Origin: a virus
IMG/VR virus record: IMGVR_UViG_3300025154_000253
Span: 1 to 37,019 of that record
Length of the DNA: 37,019 nt
Direction: 5' to 3' (one strand)
Shown here: positions 7,187-16,220 of the stretch, one piece after another
How positions within the stretch are numbered: the first letter of the stretch is position 1
Layout: the number at the start of each line of letters is the position of its first letter
The notes under the pieces: generated by a model
Databases searched by the model: none
Told to the model about the DNA's origin: nothing
Seen by the model: the letters and a program-made list of their open reading frames with translations, nothing else
Position numbers and translations under genes: made by a program

Positions 7187-10100
7187 CTATGCAATTTTCA
7201 AAATACCGAAATTTTCTAATGCGATCAAAACCGCATTGATTTGCGTTATTGCTGATGCGGCATCTGTTGCATCGACAATGTGATTCTGCCGAATGATAGG
7301 CGTAGCATTATACACGGATATTTTCGCCGTGTCGCTTGCGCCAAATTTCGTGCCTGTTGTTGTTTGGACTGTAATATTAACTCCGTCTGCGATGCCTGCA
7401 AAAACTTTTAATAGTCCGGTTGAGTTAAACGATGTCAAAACCGTTTCGCTAGAATTTCTTAATTGTAGTATATCTCCTGGTGTAGTCGCCCCTGCGTTAA
7501 AAATTGCAGTTATCCCGCTGGTTGCGCCGAGTGCGTGTAAACGCCCGCCTGGTAATATCGTCCCGAATCCAACTATACCGTCAAAAGAAACTATTTTGCT
7601 GGTCCCATCATAGAGTCGCATCCATGTATTGTTGTATGCCGAAGATACACCTACACTAAAGTATGCGTAATATGTGCTTGGTGGAGTTGTCCCTGAATTC
7701 ATATTCCCATAAACACCATAATCAAGAAGTTTTGAGGATAGTGCGTTATTAAGATTATCTGCAAAACTTTGTGATATTGAATGTGCAAATCCAGAGTCAG
7801 TAATTCTCTGGTCTCTCTGTATTATGGAGGGGTTTGCTCCTAACGCTATAAACGCCCCTTTTCCACTGACAAATGATGAGTTTGTAGATGAAACAATTCC
7901 ATCAACGTCTAAGATATTATCCGCATTATCCCAAAACAACTTCGCGTTCTCCCCCACCAGATTATTCGCAATGCCAAATGGGATATATCCAGCTGTAAGC
8001 GCAGTTGCCTTGACCAATGCAACGCCTGTACCCGGTACAGTCAGATTCCAGTTGTCAACCGCCGTCAGTGTCAATGTTTTGCCGCTTGTCACAACAAGAG
8101 ATGTAATGCCTCCATCCGTTCCGCTGATGGTCACTGAATTAGATACCGTCAGAGTCTTTCCACTTGCGATGTTCAACGCCCCCACGCTCTCCGCATACGC
8201 AAATGGAGCCGCGCTTGATATTAGATATTTATACTGAGCAGAGGGTGGAGCGATTGTAGCTATCAATTGTTCGGCAGTTGATGCGAGAGGCGTTGCCCAC
8301 AATGTCCATTTCGTCCCATGATGAGTGGCATCGTGCGCTTCCGCCGCCACATTTTTCAGGTGTGCATCCGCGTAATATCCAACGCCATCGTGGGCGTAGG
8401 GCGCGACATTATATAAAACTTTTCCGCTTGGCACTGCGGTTGGAGATGCTTCTGTTCCATCCGCTGTCATACCCACAAAACCGACTACCCCGCCGAAAGC
8501 GTGTTGGATGATTGCTGGATTTGCACCGGTTGGCGCGAACATTTCCAGATCGCCCTCGCCGCCCAGGCTGACGGCATGATTGCCCGCCACGATTGCCGAG
8601 GTGAAACTTTTCACGCCTGCAACTGTTTGGTCGCCAGTCAGCGCGACATACAACGTGTCAAAATAAGTTTTGAGTGTCGCTTCGATGTTCGCCCAGGTTA
8701 TTTTCCGGAGCGTGTTGACTGTTGCTTCCCAAAAACCCATCTCATCTGTGTCTGTGATCGCGGACACGGCTGCATTATGGATTGCCGCGCCCATGTCGAA
8801 ACTACCTGAATTTTCCAAATACTCAATCAAATTCTCAAAATTATTTATATACGCGGCTGCCCCCACCGCCACTTTATCGCCAGCAGTTGTAAAATCGCCC
8901 GTCACATATATATCACGATCATAGATGCTAATGGAAGGCACGTAGGTCAATTCAAAATTATTTAATCCAGTTCCTAATGCGCTCCAATATCCGCCGCTAT
9001 ATCTGGCAATGTAATTTCCAATATCGGTGAAATTTCCGTAAACATAAATATCGGTCAGATAGACGGCGATACCGTAAATAGTGCCTGTTATATTCCCAAC
9101 AAAGGTTGTCCAACTCACCCCATCCCATTCCGAGATTGTCGAGATTCCCGCTGTCGTATGGCAAACTAATAGGTTGCCGCTGTATTCAGCAACCGACATG
9201 ACTAATCCACCCGTCCATGTTCCTAACTGCGTCCAACTCGAATTATCCCATCTCCAAATATTGCTGTTGATGTCTTGACCATAAAGATATAACGAGTAAT
9301 TACCGGTAAGCATTCCAGTCATAGTGCCGCTTACATCACTCCACGTATCTGTCAATGTGTTGTATTTAGCAATTACATCAATTGCAACTCCATCAATGGT
9401 TTCAAAATCACCTGTTACATATACATTCGTTCCAATTGCCACAATTTTAAGGGCATATGGATCAACCCCGACCGCCACAATCCCGATAGTGGTTCGCGTG
9501 TCTGTCAATGTATCATATTTATAGCAAAAACCAAATGCGGCAATATAAATGTCAGTTCCAATTGCCGCTATCATATTAACTGTACTTACCCCTTCCACCC
9601 CCGGCGCTTTGCTCCAGATCCCCGATGGAATATCATACATCCAGAGTGCATAGGCACACGCCACATAAAATTTATCGCCCGATACAATTGAATTTCTTTG
9701 AAGCGAAAACTCTGGTGCGGCTAGATTAGCCCAAAAACTAACCTCCAGCAAACCCGCGTCGTGCGCTGCCTGCATTTGATTTTTCAGACGCTCAATATCC
9801 TGCGCCATTTTTATTTTTTTATCGAGCATGAGCGAATTCAACTCGATTACGATATTTGAATATTCGTTCCCGTCAAAGCCACATTGAATCCCAAGTATCC
9901 TATCGTCCGTCACTGTCCCTTCAATGTCCAGCGCGATGGTGTCACCTAAAATGTAATTCACAAAAATGTATGGCGGCACACCGTCATATACCCTGATGGT
10001 TCTGCCAACGAGCGGATCTTTTTTTGTTGCCAGCACCGCCGCGCCATAAGTGGTTGCGCTTGTGGCAGTCTGTGCAAAATCCGCGTTTATAACTTCCTCA

Positions 10101-10888
10101 CGCCTGCCATAGGCAGATATTGACGTACTGTCCTCTACCAGTACCTCTCCGTTTTTATAAGCAACAAGCAGGGAATTTTTAATGTCATTTCCGCGCTGGT
10201 CGGTATCCACCTCCTGACAATTCGTGCCAGTTCTAAAATAGGTGGTTGCGCTTATGTCTGTCCCAATCCCGTTTTTATACGCGGACAAAACAAAGCCAGT
10301 CCCAGAATAATTCATCTCGAAATCAACGCCTGTTTCGGCGAATTGATGCACGAGATCAATCAATTTCATGCCTACATTAAGTTTGTATGTTTCGCTGTCA
10401 GTCCACGCGACCGCATCGCTGTCATTGGTTTCATCAAAATCCATCGTTACAGTAGACAGTCCGCCGCGCGCCTGCGCTTCAAGAATCAACGTCCGCAGGA
10501 TGCTGGCTTTTGCAACCGCTGTAAATTCGCGTGTCTTTTCGTTTGTCCCGCCGCTCCAAATCTCGGCGCGTTCGAGCAAAATCATCCCGCCGCGTCCGCT
10601 CATGGATAGATACTGCCCCGCCGCCTCGCCCGCGTCTGCGTGACGTTTGCGGATATTCTCTACAAAAAAACTGGCGTGGATAGATCCGCGATAATACAAT
10701 ACAGCCAGCTTGCCTTCAGTTACCATACTTGCCGCCGCCGATTTTAGCGGGATAGAGCATTCGCCGCTTCCAGCGTCGTTAAGGACAAAATAAAAATGTG
10801 ATGATGTGACGGGTAAAATTGGATCTGTCGCACCTGCGGTGAGACCTGTCCCTACCAATCTCCACTGATAACCGTCTGTATTTGCCAT
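7187..10888 (-). CDS. large tail tip/receptor-binding protein with beta-propeller
   Basis: A 1233-aa virion protein. Residues 1-375 look like a baseplate-hub module of the siphovirus ReqiPepy6 gp37-like kind (ECSIPLKS, FFVENIRKRH, a VGRTIRVYDGVP strand). An amphipathic helix (MAQDIERLKNQMQAAHDAG, about 360-380) leads to five or six kelch-like blades (about 385-680) repeating G-D-F/I-Y-V, YNTLTDTW and W-x-x-L-G. A fibre shaft follows (about 700-1233) with Gly/Ala/Ser-rich beta repeats, ending in a helical tip (INAVLIALENFG). It follows Dit, as the tail-tip protein does in siphoviruses. The propeller is the best guess for host contact. Confidence 0.8.
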   Translation of the reverse strand: MANTDGYQWRLVGTGLTAGATDPILPVTSSHFYFVLNDAGSGECSIPLKSAAASMVTEGKLAVLYYRGSIHASFFVENIRKRHADAGEAAGQYLSMSGRGGMILLERAEIWSGGTNEKTREFTAVAKASILRTLILEAQARGGLSTVTMDFDETNDSDAVAWTDSETYKLNVGMKLIDLVHQFAETGVDFEMNYSGTGFVLSAYKNGIGTDISATTYFRTGTNCQEVDTDQRGNDIKNSLLVAYKNGEVLVEDSTSISAYGRREEVINADFAQTATSATTYGAAVLATKKDPLVGRTIRVYDGVPPYIFVNYILGDTIALDIEGTVTDDRILGIQCGFDGNEYSNIVIELNSLMLDKKIKMAQDIERLKNQMQAAHDAGLLEVSFWANLAAPEFSLQRNSIVSGDKFYVACAYALWMYDIPSGIWSKAPGVEGVSTVNMIAAIGTDIYIAAFGFCYKYDTLTDTRTTIGIVAVGVDPYALKIVAIGTNVYVTGDFETIDGVAIDVIAKYNTLTDTWSDVSGTMTGMLTGNYSLYLYGQDINSNIWRWDNSSWTQLGTWTGGLVMSVAEYSGNLLVCHTTAGISTISEWDGVSWTTFVGNITGTIYGIAVYLTDIYVYGNFTDIGNYIARYSGGYWSALGTGLNNFELTYVPSISIYDRDIYVTGDFTTAGDKVAVGAAAYINNFENLIEYLENSGSFDMGAAIHNAAVSAITDTDEMGFWEATVNTLRKITWANIEATLKTYFDTLYVALTGDQTVAGVKSFTSAIVAGNHAVSLGGEGDLEMFAPTGANPAIIQHAFGGVVGFVGMTADGTEASPTAVPSGKVLYNVAPYAHDGVGYYADAHLKNVAAEAHDATHHGTKWTLWATPLASTAEQLIATIAPPSAQYKYLISSAAPFAYAESVGALNIASGKTLTVSNSVTISGTDGGITSLVVTSGKTLTLTAVDNWNLTVPGTGVALVKATALTAGYIPFGIANNLVGENAKLFWDNADNILDVDGIVSSTNSSFVSGKGAFIALGANPSIIQRDQRITDSGFAHSISQSFADNLNNALSSKLLDYGVYGNMNSGTTPPSTYYAYFSVGVSSAYNNTWMRLYDGTSKIVSFDGIVGFGTILPGGRLHALGATSGITAIFNAGATTPGDILQLRNSSETVLTSFNSTGLLKVFAGIADGVNITVQTTTGTKFGASDTAKISVYNATPIIRQNHIVDATDAASAITQINAVLIALENFGILKIA

Positions 10889-10902
10889 GATTTCCTTTTA
10901 AG

Positions 10903-11697
10903 TTAAGCGAAGGGAGGATAGAATGATACTTTGCAAGTTCCGCCGCCGTAATCAGCATCAGCAATCGTACAGGCGTTATTTCCTACCGCAAAAACCATTA
11001 ACTCAGATACGGGCGAATGAGATACATTACCAATCACCGAACCAGATACGCTGTGAGTAGCATAGTACTCTTTGTTGGTCTTGCCAATTGTCACGGTCGC
11101 GCCTGCCGCTATCGTGCCTGTGTAGGTGAGGGTATGCAAAACACCGTCCACCGTGCAAGAAAAAACAATGTTACGCAGGGGGCCTGTCAACAAAAATGTC
11201 GGGTTTCTTTCCTGCGCCGCGCCGCCGTTGACTACCGTCAACGTCTGCGGGGTGGGTGTGCCGTCTATCGCGTCGGATGTAACCTCGTACAAAGTATTCG
11301 ACCGCCAGAACGGGTATGCACAATCAAACTGAATAACCACGCGGGCGATGGTTGGCGATAATCTGTTTACCTGCAAGCCTTTATTAACCGTTGCGCTGAT
11401 GTTCCTCACACTCGCATCTTCCATCGTCATTGCTAATGTTTGCTCGGCTCGCGGCGCAAGTAATTTTCTAAGATTGTCAATAGACGTTTCTAGAGCCGCC
11501 GCCGTTGCCGCGTTTATCACCATGCCGATGGATATGGAGCGGCTGTCAGAATATTTCTTTGTAAATATCTTCCCGTCGTCAAGAGGGATTTTTATATCAT
11601 CGCCAACCCGCTCCGCCTGGTCGAGGTACGGGTCAGCATTTGTCACTTTACCGAAGCTGGTTAATGCAGTGCCGCCGTAGGTGAAACTAGTTGTCAT
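10903..11697 (-). CDS. distal tail protein (Dit-like)
   Basis: A 264-aa protein in the position of Dit, between tape measure and tail-tip genes. Features typical of Sipho_tail proteins are the start MTTSFTYGGTALTSFGKV, an early DDIKIPLDDG strand, a central helix, the AYPFWRSNTLYEV segment, and a C-terminal galectin-like domain with VNGGAAQERNPTFLLTG and GAATVTI-like strands. Dit forms the hexameric hub at the tail tip. The start overlaps the tape-measure stop (ATGA). The family call rests on position plus pattern. Confidence 0.8.
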   Translation of the reverse strand: MTTSFTYGGTALTSFGKVTNADPYLDQAERVGDDIKIPLDDGKIFTKKYSDSRSISIGMVINAATAAALETSIDNLRKLLAPRAEQTLAMTMEDASVRNISATVNKGLQVNRLSPTIARVVIQFDCAYPFWRSNTLYEVTSDAIDGTPTPQTLTVVNGGAAQERNPTFLLTGPLRNIVFSCTVDGVLHTLTYTGTIAAGATVTIGKTNKEYYATHSVSGSVIGNVSHSPVSELMVFAVGNNACTIADADYGGGTCKVSFYPPFA

Positions 11698-13631
11698 TCT
11701 GCTACTCCCAAATATTGCAGGTTCTTTAATGCGGTTCGGATGGAGTTCTCAGACGACTCTGGTTTCGCGTTTGTAATATTAAAAATATAGGTAGCACCAC
11801 CGCCAGCGCCTTTCTTGTCAGCGTTTGGCGTGAAATATCCGTTCTGCGTTGGTGTGAATTTTTCAGGCTGAGCGCCAGTTCCGATCATGTACTCCACGCC
11901 AGCCATGCCCCAACCTCCACTATCGCGTTTATTTCCACCGCCCGTTGACGGGGGAGTGGATGAGCCGCCGCTAACAGGCGGAATGGACGAGGCGGTTGCC
12001 GCCACATCCCGCGCCGCTTCCGCCATCGCAATATACGATTGCGTCGCGCTGTCAATAGACGCGGTGACATTATTTATCGCCGCCTCTTGTTCACCCGCCG
12101 CCGCTATCGCTTCAGAACTCACTATTTCATTTGTGAGTCGTTCTGTTTCCGCATCCACTCTTTTTTGTTCTGCCAATACATCTTCACTTTGTAAGATGCC
12201 GGCAATTGTAGAATCTGCAATCTCGCGCCGCCTGTTCGCCTCGTCAATGTCTGCCTGAGTTTTTATACCAGCCTTGACCGCGTATTCGTCCAATGCTTTT
12301 TGTTCGCTGTCCAACAGGCCGCCAGCGGATACACCAACGAGTATCATGTCATAAATCATGTTATTGGCGGACTCGTGCCAGGTTGCCTCAAGCTCCTGTA
12401 TTCCCTTTTGCGCCTCTGCTACACCCTCGCTTGCAGACAACGCTTCTTCGCTATTTTTTCCGAACTCATAAACTGCATCAAAATATTCTCTTTGTTTTTC
12501 TCTTAAATTTTCAATGCTATCTGCGTGATCTTTATCATATCCTTTTTGAAAATCTGCAACTTCCCTGCTCGTGCTCTCCATGTCAAGATTAGCCTGAGAT
12601 ACTTCGTCGAGCATGTCTTTATAATCATTCAGCGCATCTTCGGCGGATTTGATAACCGCTTCTTGAGCTGCTAAGGCTAAATTAGCCACACGTTCAGACT
12701 CCGCAAAGGCTGCCACGTCTGCCGCAGTGCTGGAAGTTGAATTTCCAAACTCATCAACGGCGTTACCGGCCGCATCCGTGTCTTCAACAAGTCCCCTCAA
12801 TCCTTTTCCTGCAATTTTTGAAAGCTGCATAAATGGATTGATTATCCACAGAATACCATTACCCCATTTTTTTAACGCCTCGTAATTTTTGTTAGTCCAT
12901 TCAACGCCTTCCCGCAAATTCTTAACCAAAAATATTAAATCAGGCAATAAATCATTTCCAACGGTTTCACCTAAATTCCCGACTTCATTTTTAAGCTGCG
13001 TCATCCTGCCTGTATAGGTATTTGCCGCCGCCGCCGCTTGTCCACCGAATTGCGTTGTAAGTTCTGAAAGTATTATTTTTTGCGCGCCAAGCGTATCGCC
13101 TGTTTCAACAAGCGTCTTAATCATTTTCTTTTGTTCATCTGTAAATTGTATGCCTGCACGCGAAAGTGATGTTAATCCAAGTATAGGATCATTTAGCGCC
13201 TTACCTACCTGAATTGTCGCGCCTTGTAAATCTCCCCCCATCGCAGATGCGACATTTAATATTGCTTGCTCCGCTTCTGGGAATGTTTCCTTGCTTATTT
13301 TCGTGAATGTAAGTAAAAGAGCTTCCGACCCTTTGATTGCTTCATCGTCGTAGATTGACATGCGGCTTAAATTTACAGCCAGCTTATCAAGTTCGTCCGC
13401 CGTCATTCCCGCCGCGCCCCCTGTTGATTTTAATGCCGCCTCTAATTTTGCATTAACTAATTCAGCCTCTGCCGCTTGAGTAATTACAAAATTAAGAGCC
13501 TTGCCTGCGGCAACCGCAACGGCAGCATAAGACACAAAACCAGCAGCCATGCTTTTCAAATTGGCAATGGTTTTGTTAGACACCGCCCCCGTCTGGTCTA
13601 TCATTCTTACGATAATATCTACGGTCGCCAT
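11694..13631 (-). CDS. tape measure protein
   Basis: A 645-aa helical protein. It has Ala-rich segments, a hydrophobic stretch near 30-55 (GFVSYAAVAVAAGKALNFVI), phage tape-measure motifs (VGKALNDPILGLTSLSRAGI, then QFGGQAAAAANTYTGRMTQ at about 190-212), and a long coiled coil around 305-520. It ends with a Gly/Ser/Pro-rich stretch before ATYIFNITNA. It is short for a tape measure, predicting a tail of about 95-100 nm by the usual 0.15 nm per residue rule. It follows the frameshifted chaperones as expected. Confidence 0.9.
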   Translation of the reverse strand: MATVDIIVRMIDQTGAVSNKTIANLKSMAAGFVSYAAVAVAAGKALNFVITQAAEAELVNAKLEAALKSTGGAAGMTADELDKLAVNLSRMSIYDDEAIKGSEALLLTFTKISKETFPEAEQAILNVASAMGGDLQGATIQVGKALNDPILGLTSLSRAGIQFTDEQKKMIKTLVETGDTLGAQKIILSELTTQFGGQAAAAANTYTGRMTQLKNEVGNLGETVGNDLLPDLIFLVKNLREGVEWTNKNYEALKKWGNGILWIINPFMQLSKIAGKGLRGLVEDTDAAGNAVDEFGNSTSSTAADVAAFAESERVANLALAAQEAVIKSAEDALNDYKDMLDEVSQANLDMESTSREVADFQKGYDKDHADSIENLREKQREYFDAVYEFGKNSEEALSASEGVAEAQKGIQELEATWHESANNMIYDMILVGVSAGGLLDSEQKALDEYAVKAGIKTQADIDEANRRREIADSTIAGILQSEDVLAEQKRVDAETERLTNEIVSSEAIAAAGEQEAAINNVTASIDSATQSYIAMAEAARDVAATASSIPPVSGGSSTPPSTGGGNKRDSGGWGMAGVEYMIGTGAQPEKFTPTQNGYFTPNADKKGAGGGATYIFNITNAKPESSENSIRTALKNLQYLGVAE

Positions 13632-13963
13632 TAGTTAAACATGAGTCCCATATCTTTTAAGTGTCTGAGTATTTTTCTATCGCTATCAGAGAGCGAGTGA
13701 ATCGTCCTGGTGTTTGCGCCTTGCCAGCGCATTAAAACACCGTATACATTCATAGCGCCTGTCATGCGATACATAAACGCGCAATCCTGATCCAGATACG
13801 CGCCGGCCTCTGGCAGACAACTCCACCGTTCGCACTGCCAGCCTATCCTTAACTCAGGCGGTGGTAAGCCTACACCGTAAGCACAATCCACCACCGCCTC
13901 TATTAGTTTTTTGGAATGTTTTCCAATTTGTCCATGTAGGATTTTACCCGCATGGCGGCCCAT
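13631..13963 (-). CDS. tail assembly chaperone, T part (made by -1 frameshift)
   Basis: A 110-codon open frame; the part from about 13906 down is reached by -1 slippage from the preceding chaperone gene, giving a fusion of about 202 aa. Beyond the slip the sequence starts KKLIEAVVDCAYGVGLPPPE and ends RKILRHLKDMGLMFN. No good ribosome-binding site precedes its own ATG, and the first 20 codons run antiparallel in sense to coding on the other frame, so independent translation is doubtful. In lambda-type phages the G-T fusion recruits tube subunits to the tape measure, whose gene follows directly. Confidence 0.75.
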   Translation of the reverse strand: MGRHAGKILHGQIGKHSKKLIEAVVDCAYGVGLPPPELRIGWQCERWSCLPEAGAYLDQDCAFMYRMTGAMNVYGVLMRWQGANTRTIHSLSDSDRKILRHLKDMGLMFN

Positions 13964-14238
13964 ACCAGTAATTCCGATTGTTCCGGGTTGGTCATGCCAT
14001 CAAGGTCAACGTCAATTTGTGGAATCGCTTCACATTTCCACTCTTGAATTAGAACCGCTGCGCCGAGCCAATAACGAGTTAGCATTTGATTTCTATCCAC
14101 GCCCGCAGTTGCTGAAAAGTATTCCATTTGTTGGCGCACGGTAGGGCGGGCGGGTATGGAGAATTCACAGATAGGATTTTCCCGTTCAAATTTTTTTAGT
14201 TCCATTTCAAACTTCTTTCTGCGCTTAGAGCGCGACAC
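13903..14238 (-). CDS. tail assembly chaperone, G part
   Basis: A 111-aa protein with a basic helical start (MSRSKRRKKFEMELKKFERE) and an acidic second half (IDVDLDGMTNPEQSELLVWA). It lies between tail-tube and tape-measure genes, the invariant place of the G-type chaperone. Its last two sense codons, AAA AAC, form a slippery heptamer directly before the stop, so a fraction of ribosomes shift into the T frame. Overlap with the T frame is 61 bases. Confidence 0.8.
   Translation of the reverse strand: MSRSKRRKKFEMELKKFERENPICEFSIPARPTVRQQMEYFSATAGVDRNQMLTRYWLGAAVLIQEWKCEAIPQIDVDLDGMTNPEQSELLVWAAMRVKSYMDKLENIPKN
13906..13912 (-). promoter_or_regulatory. -1 ribosomal frameshift site A AAA AAC
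   Basis: On the minus strand the zero frame reads CCA AAA AAC TAA, so the heptamer A-AAA-AAC ends exactly at the stop codon. Slipping back one base gives AAA AAA CTA ATA GAG and opens the T frame. A-AAA-AAC is the classic X-XXY-YYZ signal, used here at the same gene pair as in lambda and most siphoviruses. The adjacent stop codon should itself promote pausing. Confidence 0.85.
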
Positions 14239-14647
14239 TGGTACGAGTCATTACTCCGTCAAAGGTTGCCTCTGATGAAAACGTCTCCAGGCTGTTGACG
14301 CTGCCGGAATATTCAACCGAGGTAATCAATACCTCACCACGATACACACGGCCTGAATAAGCCGAATACTGAATGGTTCGGGTTGCGGTGGTACGATTAC
14401 CGATAAGTGGCCCGAAAGCATTGTCAGTCGTAGTATTGACCATGCCCGCAAGCGGAATGGACGCGCCAGCAAGACCGAACAGATAACTGCGTTCTTCGTC
14501 GCCCAATCCAGTATCTTCGATGGTGTCTTGTACCGCTCGAATTGATGCGCTGGACAAGTAAGCTGTAATGTCAACCAGAGCCAGCGTGCCTGTCGAGTTC
14601 GGCGCGTCCACTTTTATTGTCATGTCCTTATAAATTTTGTTTGCCAT
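14225..14647 (-). CDS. major tail (tube) protein, copy 2
   Basis: A 140-aa protein starting MANKIYKDMTIKVDAPNSTG. It is colinear with its upstream neighbour and shares long identical stretches (ASIRAVQDTIEDTGLGDEER, LAGMVNTTTD, VEYSGSVNSLETFS). Beta-rich character, size and position before the chaperones fit a tail-tube subunit. It lacks a short insertion (about PTNSTGSVG) present in the other copy. GGAAACA precedes the start. Two tube paralogues could mix in one tube or serve tube and tip. Confidence 0.8.
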   Translation of the reverse strand: MANKIYKDMTIKVDAPNSTGTLALVDITAYLSSASIRAVQDTIEDTGLGDEERSYLFGLAGASIPLAGMVNTTTDNAFGPLIGNRTTATRTIQYSAYSGRVYRGEVLITSVEYSGSVNSLETFSSEATFDGVMTRTSVAL

Positions 14648-14659
14648 TGTTTCCTCTTT

Positions 14660-15094
14660 TTATACAAGTTGCACGGATGTGCGATTAACCAAACCGTCAA
14701 AGGTCGCCTCTGCGCTGAATGTTTCCAGGCTGTTCACAGAGCCGGAATATTCAACCGAGGTAACGAGTACCTCGCCGTTGTAAAAACGACCAACGCTGCC
14801 CGTCGAATTGGTCGGATAAGCCCGATATTCGATGGTCTTTGTGGCGGTAGTGCGATTGCCGATAAGCGGCCCGAAGATCGCGTCTGTGGTGGTGTTCACC
14901 ATGCCCGCAAGTGGAATGGACGCGCCAGCCAAACCAAACAAATACGACCGCTCCTCGTCGCCAAGTCCGGTGTCCTCAATCGTATCCTGTACCGCTCGAA
15001 TTGACGCGCTGGACAAGTAAGCTGTAATATCAACCAGCGTTGCCGCCGCCCCATCGATTTTTATACGCAAGTCTTTATAAATTTTGTTTGCCAT
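14660..15094 (-). CDS. major tail (tube) protein, copy 1
   Basis: A 144-aa paralogue of the next gene, 12 bases apart. A start at 15145 is open, but MANKIYKD at 15094 matches the paralogue start and has GGAG eight bases upstream, so 15094 is chosen. It ends FDGLVNRTSVQLV where copy 2 ends FDGVMTRTSVAL. Four N-x-S/T tripeptides (NTT, NRT, NST, NRT) are visible. Synonymous divergence between the copies (for example GCGTTGGGG-type versus alternative codons) suggests the duplication is not recent. Confidence 0.8.
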   Translation of the reverse strand: MANKIYKDLRIKIDGAAATLVDITAYLSSASIRAVQDTIEDTGLGDEERSYLFGLAGASIPLAGMVNTTTDAIFGPLIGNRTTATKTIEYRAYPTNSTGSVGRFYNGEVLVTSVEYSGSVNSLETFSAEATFDGLVNRTSVQLV

Positions 15095-15269
15095 CTTCTT
15101 TTTTCTCCTGCTTCGCCACTGGGGCGCTTCGGACGGATACGCCATCGGCGGATTTCAGCAAGTTCGCAAGCATCTGATGAGCAGCCGTGTCGGTGTACCC
15201 CTTTGCCTCAAACTGCCTTACCTGCCGTTTTAACTTTTCGATCTGCCTTTCTTTTTCTTTATTCTGCAT
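15075..15269 (-). CDS. small coiled-coil protein between connector and tail-tube genes
   Basis: A 64-aa highly charged protein, with a basic coiled-coil helix in the first 25 residues (KEKERQIEKLKRQVRQFEAK) and a Lys/Glu tail. AGGAG lies ten bases before the ATG. It overlaps the preceding gene by 11 bases and the tail-tube start by 20. No family recognised; possibly a short assembly factor. Confidence 0.55.
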   Translation of the reverse strand: MQNKEKERQIEKLKRQVRQFEAKGYTDTAAHQMLANLLKSADGVSVRSAPVAKQEKKEDGKQNL

Positions 15270-15708
15270 AGGTTATATTCTCCTCTTCCTGCCATTGCAG
15301 GATAATATTACGGACAATCCAGTTTACCGAGCCGTCCTGCGCCACCCGTTCCTTCACCTCATCGTATCCGATAACATTCATATCTCGTATTGCCTTTGTG
15401 GTGTCCGCAATTTTCCGATATTGGTCAAGGCGCGTTGTAATATTATCAACGTGCCCAATCAATGTTACCGCCGCCGCGTCACCCGTTCCTATTTGCTGCC
15501 AGACTTCGACGATCGTTTGATAGTCATTGTCTTTAACGGTAAACGAAAGAGCGGTACGGTCTACTTTTCCGGGTCGGATGATAGCGTAATGGTCGCTCTT
15601 GCCGGAATTGCGAATGCCCCAATTGCAAATCGAAACATTGTCTGCGCTGAAACCTGTCGCTGCTTTTATCTGTGTTTCAATAAGGGTTAATCCTGCGCTT
15701 TCGCTCAT
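15259..15708 (-). CDS. head-tail joining or tail-completion protein candidate
   Basis: A 149-aa protein. ATG 15708 is chosen because it overlaps the upstream stop (ATGA); an alternative start is 15720. Mixed alpha/beta character with KSDHYAIIRPGKVDRTALSF and a C-terminal VNWIVRNIILQWQEEE strand-helix. Length and location directly before the tail-tube genes fit tail terminator proteins, which cap the tube and bind the connector. Assigned from position only. Confidence 0.55.
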   Translation of the reverse strand: MSESAGLTLIETQIKAATGFSADNVSICNWGIRNSGKSDHYAIIRPGKVDRTALSFTVKDNDYQTIVEVWQQIGTGDAAAVTLIGHVDNITTRLDQYRKIADTTKAIRDMNVIGYDEVKERVAQDGSVNWIVRNIILQWQEEENITYAE

Positions 15709-16220
15709 GTCGTATCCCATTGCCCGCGCAGGAACTTGGGTTGCTCCAACGCTGTATCATCAGGGTCAGCGCGTATGTTTTGCGCGTCAAGACCCGTATA
15801 CTGCAAACCATCAGAGGCTTTGTAATTTTGCGCGATACCGAGTTGAATAAATCCCAGCTTCTTGCCTATTACAAATTCATACGCAGTCTTTTCATTCATA
15901 TTAAACGCTGCAATCCTGCTGTTTTCGCTTGCGCTGTAGCCCATACCTTGCTGGGTCAATTCAACCTGCTTCGCCGACTCTTGCGCTATCCAGTCATCGC
16001 AGGCAAGTTTCGCAGTGGTATTGGCGCGAACAGAGGCGGGATTAAAACCAACAAAAGCGAGGGTCGTATTCAGAACGCCGCTCGCCCTGTCTATGATTTT
16101 TTCAACGTCCGTAACAGTCGGGCGGGTGGTTGAGTTGTAGGCAGACTGTCCACCAAGTAGATGGCGGGTGAATGCCGTTACCTCGGTTGTGGACGCGAAA
16201 GAATCACTTCGGATTGCCAT
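15705..16220 (-). CDS. head-tail connector (adaptor) protein candidate
   Basis: A 171-aa mainly helical protein: TTEVTAFTRHLLGGQSAYN, DVEKIIDRASGVLNTTLA, and the helix LACDDWIAQESAKQVEL. These helices, followed by a C-terminal flexible tail, fit gp6/gp15-type adaptor proteins that bind below the portal. It starts one base after the preceding gene ends. Three N-x-S/T sites occur early (NST, NTT, NTT). Assigned from pattern and position. Confidence 0.6.
   Translation of the reverse strand: MAIRSDSFASTTEVTAFTRHLLGGQSAYNSTTRPTVTDVEKIIDRASGVLNTTLAFVGFNPASVRANTTAKLACDDWIAQESAKQVELTQQGMGYSASENSRIAAFNMNEKTAYEFVIGKKLGFIQLGIAQNYKASDGLQYTGLDAQNIRADPDDTALEQPKFLRGQWDTT

Noticed and set aside
7293-9524. 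Several plus-strand ORFs opposite the large tail protein
   Set aside because: Low-complexity shadow translations of a long, clear minus-strand gene, with no ribosome-binding sites.
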